A stretch of DNA of 53,411 nt, from contig DASVGV010000010.1 in NCBI GenBank assembly GCA_036379355.1, positions 1 to 53,411 of the forward strand, written 5' to 3'. The translations under genes and the position numbers were made by a program. The DNA is from CAJCIY01 sp036379355 (GTDB lineage Bacteria; Actinomycetota; Actinomycetes; Mycobacteriales; CAJCIY01). Positions 50,996 through 53,411 of this stretch are shown here, one piece after another. The notes beneath the pieces are model-generated. The model made no database searches. It was not told where the DNA came from and saw nothing but the letters and a program-made list of their open reading frames with translations. Position 1 is the first letter of the stretch. The number at the start of each line of letters is the position of its first letter.

Positions 50996-51442
50996 CTAGT
51001 CGCTCGCTCCGGTCCACAGGAGCAGGGCCAACTCCGCGTCCAGGTCCACGAACGAGCTCTCGTCGCCGATGGGTACGGCGGCGTACGTCCGGCTCAGGAA
51101 CGCCACCACATCCGCCAGCGGCGCCTCGAAGAGGGCTGCCCCGGACGGCGAGCAGAGGGACAGGCAGACCACCGCGTGGCTGTCGCGCCCGTCGTGGGGG
51201 CTCAGGGGCCACGCCTGCACGTCGCCCTCGCCGACCCGTCCGGTGACGCCGTCACTCAGCAGCTGCCGGGCGAACGTCCACTCGACGATCTCGTCGATGC
51301 CGGTGCGGAAGCCGACGTGCACGGCGTACGGATCGGCGGGCTCGTACCGCAGAACCGCCGAGACAGGCAGGCCGTGCCCGTCCGGGGCGACCAAGGCGAG
51401 TTCGAGCTCGGCGATGACAGTGGCCGTGTGGCGAGCGGGCAT
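50996..51442 (-). CDS. SsgA/SsgB-like sporulation and division regulator
   Basis: 148 residues from the ATG at 51442, after a GGAAAGG site; a longer frame upstream is not coding. The family profile fits: IAELELALVAPDGHGLPVSA at the start, DPYAVHVGF, then EWTFARQLL with the SsgA-like pattern, CLSLCSPSGAALFEAP, and a C-terminal YAAVPIGDESSFVDLDAEL. SsgB in Streptomyces (137 aa, as recalled) brings FtsZ to division sites in spore-forming hyphae. Which SsgA-like subtype this is needs alignment. Divergent from the sigma gene, 222 bp. Confidence 0.9.
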   Translation of the reverse strand: MPARHTATVIAELELALVAPDGHGLPVSAVLRYEPADPYAVHVGFRTGIDEIVEWTFARQLLSDGVTGRVGEGDVQAWPLSPHDGRDSHAVVCLSLCSPSGAALFEAPLADVVAFLSRTYAAVPIGDESSFVDLDAELALLLWTGASD

Positions 51443-51664
51443 CGTGGGCCTTTCCAGGAAGGAGCGTCCGGGCCGATGGCGGAGCGCCCTCGGAAGATCG
51501 GCTGCGTACGGCCGTTCAACGCCGCCGGTGCCTCTTCGGATACGGGCGCGATTGTGGCGGCGTTCGGCACCTGGACCGCAAATCCGGACCAACCATCCCG
51601 AACCCCGAGGCGGCGTAGGCGCATGGCCCGCCGGGCGGCGGCCCGCGACCTACGCTGCGCTGCG

Positions 51665-52318
51665 ATGAACCGATCCGGGCCGGCCGACGAAGGTGAGTCC
51701 GTGATCTCCTCCACGCCTCGGCCGCGAGCTCGGCCGGAGGCACCGGTCGAGGACGCGACGCTCGTCAGCCGGGTCGGTCGCGGTGAAGGAGCCGCGCTCG
51801 AGGCGCTGTACGAGCGGTACGGAACGCCCTGCTACTCGCTGGCTCGACGGATCCTGGCGGACGAGCAGCTGGCCCAGGATGTCGTGCAGGAGGTGTTCCT
51901 GGCGCTCTGGAAGGACGCTGGGCGTTACGACGCGGGCCGCGGAGGCTTCGCGACATGGCTGCTGTCGATGACGCACCACAAGGCCGTCGACCTGGTACGG
52001 CGAGAAGAGAACCTGCGCAAGCGCCGGGCCGCCGTCGAGGCACAGCAGGCCGTCGCACCGGCTACCCCCCAACCCGATGACCTTGCCTGGGCGGCGCTTC
52101 GCCGCGAGCGGGTCCGTTCGGCGCTGACCCGCCTGCCGGACCTACAGCGCGAAGCCTTGGGTCTGGCGTACTTCGGCGGCTTCACCCAGCGAGAGATTGC
52201 CGGACTCACCGACAGCCCACTCGGAACGGTCAAGACCAGGATGTTCGCCGGCATGAAGACGCTCCGGCGACTGCTGGAGGCTGCCCTCGACGAGGCCGGA
52301 GAGGCAGGGACCCCATGA
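51665..52318 (+). CDS. ECF RNA polymerase sigma factor
   Basis: 217 residues from the ATG at 51665; a GTG at 51701 with GAAGGTGAG near it is an alternative. Sigma region 2: ALEALYERYGTPCYSLARRI with QDVVQEVFLALWKD; region 4: LPDLQREALGLAYFGGFTQR with TVKTRMFAGMKTLR. It directs RNA polymerase to a stress or envelope regulon. The ATGA overlap with the next gene, a zinc-binding anti-sigma factor, shows the usual coupled pair. Group resembles SigK-like ECF. Confidence 0.93.
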   Translation: MNRSGPADEGESVISSTPRPRARPEAPVEDATLVSRVGRGEGAALEALYERYGTPCYSLARRILADEQLAQDVVQEVFLALWKDAGRYDAGRGGFATWLLSMTHHKAVDLVRREENLRKRRAAVEAQQAVAPATPQPDDLAWAALRRERVRSALTRLPDLQREALGLAYFGGFTQREIAGLTDSPLGTVKTRMFAGMKTLRRLLEAALDEAGEAGTP

Positions 52319-53097
52319 CTGGGCACGACTCGTTCCCTGAGCTTGTCGTCGGCCGAGTCTTGGACGCCCTGGAGCCCGCCGATGATGCGCTGCTGACCGC
52401 GCACCTGCAGACCTGCGAGGCCTGCCGCGACCTGCTCGCCGACTTGCAGCAGACAGCCGCTTCGCTGGCGTACGACGTCGAGCAGGTGGAGCCGCCGCCG
52501 GCGCTGCTCGAACGCATCCGCGCGGCGCTGCCGGAGCCGGCCATGGTCGAGCTCGACTCGCTCGCCGCCCCCCGGGGACATCGGTGGGCAAGGCGGCCGA
52601 CGCAACCCGTCGGCGTCCGGCGTCTCACCCCGCGCGCCGCGGTGCGAGTCGCCGCTGGTGTCGCGGCCGCTGCGGTCCTGTTCAGCGGCGGGTACGCCTG
52701 GCACTCGCACGAGCAAGGTCGCTCCGCGGCGCTGGCAAGCGACCAGATGGTGCTGGAACACCTGCAGTCCGGATCGGCGTACTCCGTGGGGCTTGTCTCC
52801 GGAGGGGCTGCGACCGGGACAGCCGTCGTGGACGGACGGCACGTCGATCTGGTCACGAGCGGCCTGGGCCGCAACGACCCGCAGAACTCGATCTATGTCT
52901 TGTGGGCCGCCGCAGCCGGCACGACGAAGATGACCGCCATCGCCGGCTTCGACGTCACCACAGACGGCCTCAGTGTGGTGCACGCAACGCTGCCCCCCGG
53001 CATGGTGGCGCCCACCACGTTCGGGGTCACGCACGAGGCCGGACGGACCCTGCCCAAGACGCCCGGCCAGCCCGTCCTGGGAGTGCGCAACGGCTGA
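52315..53097 (+). CDS. Zinc-binding anti-sigma factor (RskA-like)
   Basis: 260 residues from an ATG that overlaps the sigma stop. His30-x3-Cys34-x2-Cys37 (AHLQTCEACRDLL) is the ZAS zinc motif that holds the sigma factor. One membrane helix at about 105-126 (VAAGVAAAAVLFSGGYAWH) puts the rest outside; the extracellular half has the RskA fold with GSAYSVGLVSGG and YVLWAAAAGTTKMTA. Signal: release of sigma on an external cue by proteolysis or zinc thiol change. Confidence 0.93.
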   Translation: MTGHDSFPELVVGRVLDALEPADDALLTAHLQTCEACRDLLADLQQTAASLAYDVEQVEPPPALLERIRAALPEPAMVELDSLAAPRGHRWARRPTQPVGVRRLTPRAAVRVAAGVAAAAVLFSGGYAWHSHEQGRSAALASDQMVLEHLQSGSAYSVGLVSGGAATGTAVVDGRHVDLVTSGLGRNDPQNSIYVLWAAAAGTTKMTAIAGFDVTTDGLSVVHATLPPGMVAPTTFGVTHEAGRTLPKTPGQPVLGVRNG

Positions 53098-53168
53098 CGG
53101 GCGCGCCCACGCCGGTCGGCAGCCGTTAGAGTGACGCTCCGCACCGATCGGATCGCGATGGCCCGCTC

Positions 53169-53242
53169 GGGCGATTAGCTCAGTTGGTTAGAGCGCTCGC
53201 CTCACACGCGAGAGGTCACTGGTTCGAGTCCAGTATCGCCCA
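53169..53242 (+). tRNA. tRNA-Val (CAC)
   Basis: Acceptor GGGCGAT with ATCGCCC, anticodon loop CTCACAC (anticodon CAC, codon GUG), T-loop TTCGAGT, discriminator A, and an encoded CCA at 53243-53245. Confidence 0.97.
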
Positions 53243-53280
53243 CCATAAACGTGCAGGTCAGAGCCGGGTTAGCCGCTTCC

Positions 53281-53298
53281 GTGTCATCTACGTGACAC
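53281..53298. repeat. 18-bp inverted repeat downstream of tRNA-Val(CAC)
   Basis: GTGTCA at 53281-53286 and TGACAC at 53293-53298 with a 6-nt spacer (tctacg), 36 nt after the tRNA CCA. A further tgacac lies 15 nt on at 53313. Could be a regulatory site, a weak terminator or part of an attachment site. Confidence 0.6.
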
Positions 53299-53364
53299 AG
53301 ATGAGGGAGACTGACACGCTCAGCAGGTCGGATGCTTCGGCCCCCGAGACCTTCGGAGGACCGC

Positions 53365-53411
53365 ATGACCAGTAGGAAGCTCACGCTCACGATCGACTGC
53401 CCGGACTGGTG
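53365..53411 (+). CDS. Start of an unidentified gene, possible DUF6907-like (3' partial)
   Basis: An ATG at 53365 with GGAGGA at 53355-53360 begins MTSRKLTLTIDCPDW and runs off the window. The CPDW motif with a preceding Ile-Asp recalls the start of DUF6907-like proteins, small Cys-containing proteins that often sit in integrated elements of actinomycetes. Fifteen codons are too few for a firm call. Confidence 0.4.
   Translation, partial: MTSRKLTLTIDCPDW

Noticed and set aside
53202..53390. Minus-strand frame with MVGDTGLEPVTSRV
   Set aside because: It is the complement of tRNA-Val(CAC), again a tRNA-derived artefact.
1..53411. CRISPR array, insertion sequence, rRNA or replication origin
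   Set aside because: No regularly spaced repeats, transposase, rRNA or DnaA-box cluster was seen in the window.

Overview
This is a gene-dense stretch of very GC-rich DNA (roughly 70-73 % by eye) from a high-GC Gram-positive actinomycete. Four things support this: lineage-typical families (DUF3093, DUF3710, DUF3000, DUF3145, DUF4193, SsgA-like), a heme route through coproporphyrin (CgoX and ChdC), many GTG starts, and gene order that recalls the Mycobacterium tuberculosis Rv2674-Rv2700 region (dut, OB-fold protein, two TrkA proteins, APC permease, TrmA-type methylase, dxs, RNase D, DUF3000, hemE, hemY, chdC, msrB). The synteny is from memory. The SsgA-like protein points to a morphologically complex lineage (streptomycete- or Frankia-like); genus cannot be set from the sequence.

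Layout. 1-2442: 3' part of a fused branched-chain amino-acid-type ABC transporter. 2467-5772: an SCP2-like/hydrolase fusion, a putative channel and an epoxide-hydrolase-like enzyme. 5786-11376: DUF3093, thioesterase, dut, DUF3710, two small genes, a split DipZ-like thiol-redox pair and an OB-fold protein. 11390-15947: two TrkA/RCK proteins divergent from an APC (KimA-like) permease coupled to an RNA m5U methylase. 15937-21606: PPTase, dxs, GNAT, RNase D. 21661-25369: a response regulator divergent from a tiny membrane peptide, a GAF membrane sensor and a NarL-type kinase. 25389-31200: DUF3000, EamA transporter, hemE-cgoX-chdC-SDR and msrB. 31336-36410: membrane protein, stand-alone LigD-type polymerase, serine hydrolase and ATP-dependent DNA ligase (NHEJ-type parts; no Ku in view). 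36494-43836: GH3 glycosidase, a c-di-AMP (ydaO) riboswitch in front of an NlpC/P60 wall hydrolase, DedA, MMPL and an acyltransferase. 43833-49715: a large LuxR-type ATPase regulator with a 51-aa upstream protein, a RibD-like reductase, DUF3145, DUF4193 and a TMEM175-type channel. 49794-53411: unknown protein, a GNAT remnant, a Gly-Cys-Val tRNA operon, an SsgA-like regulator, an ECF sigma/anti-sigma pair, tRNA-Val(CAC), and the first codons of a gene that may belong to an integrated element.

Themes. Potassium and c-di-AMP recur: permease plus two RCK proteins, a TMEM175-like channel, and a c-di-AMP aptamer controlling a cell-wall hydrolase. Heme synthesis is a tight overlapping operon. Translational coupling by GTGA/ATGA overlaps is common. 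No CRISPR array, insertion sequence, rRNA or phage gene cluster was seen.
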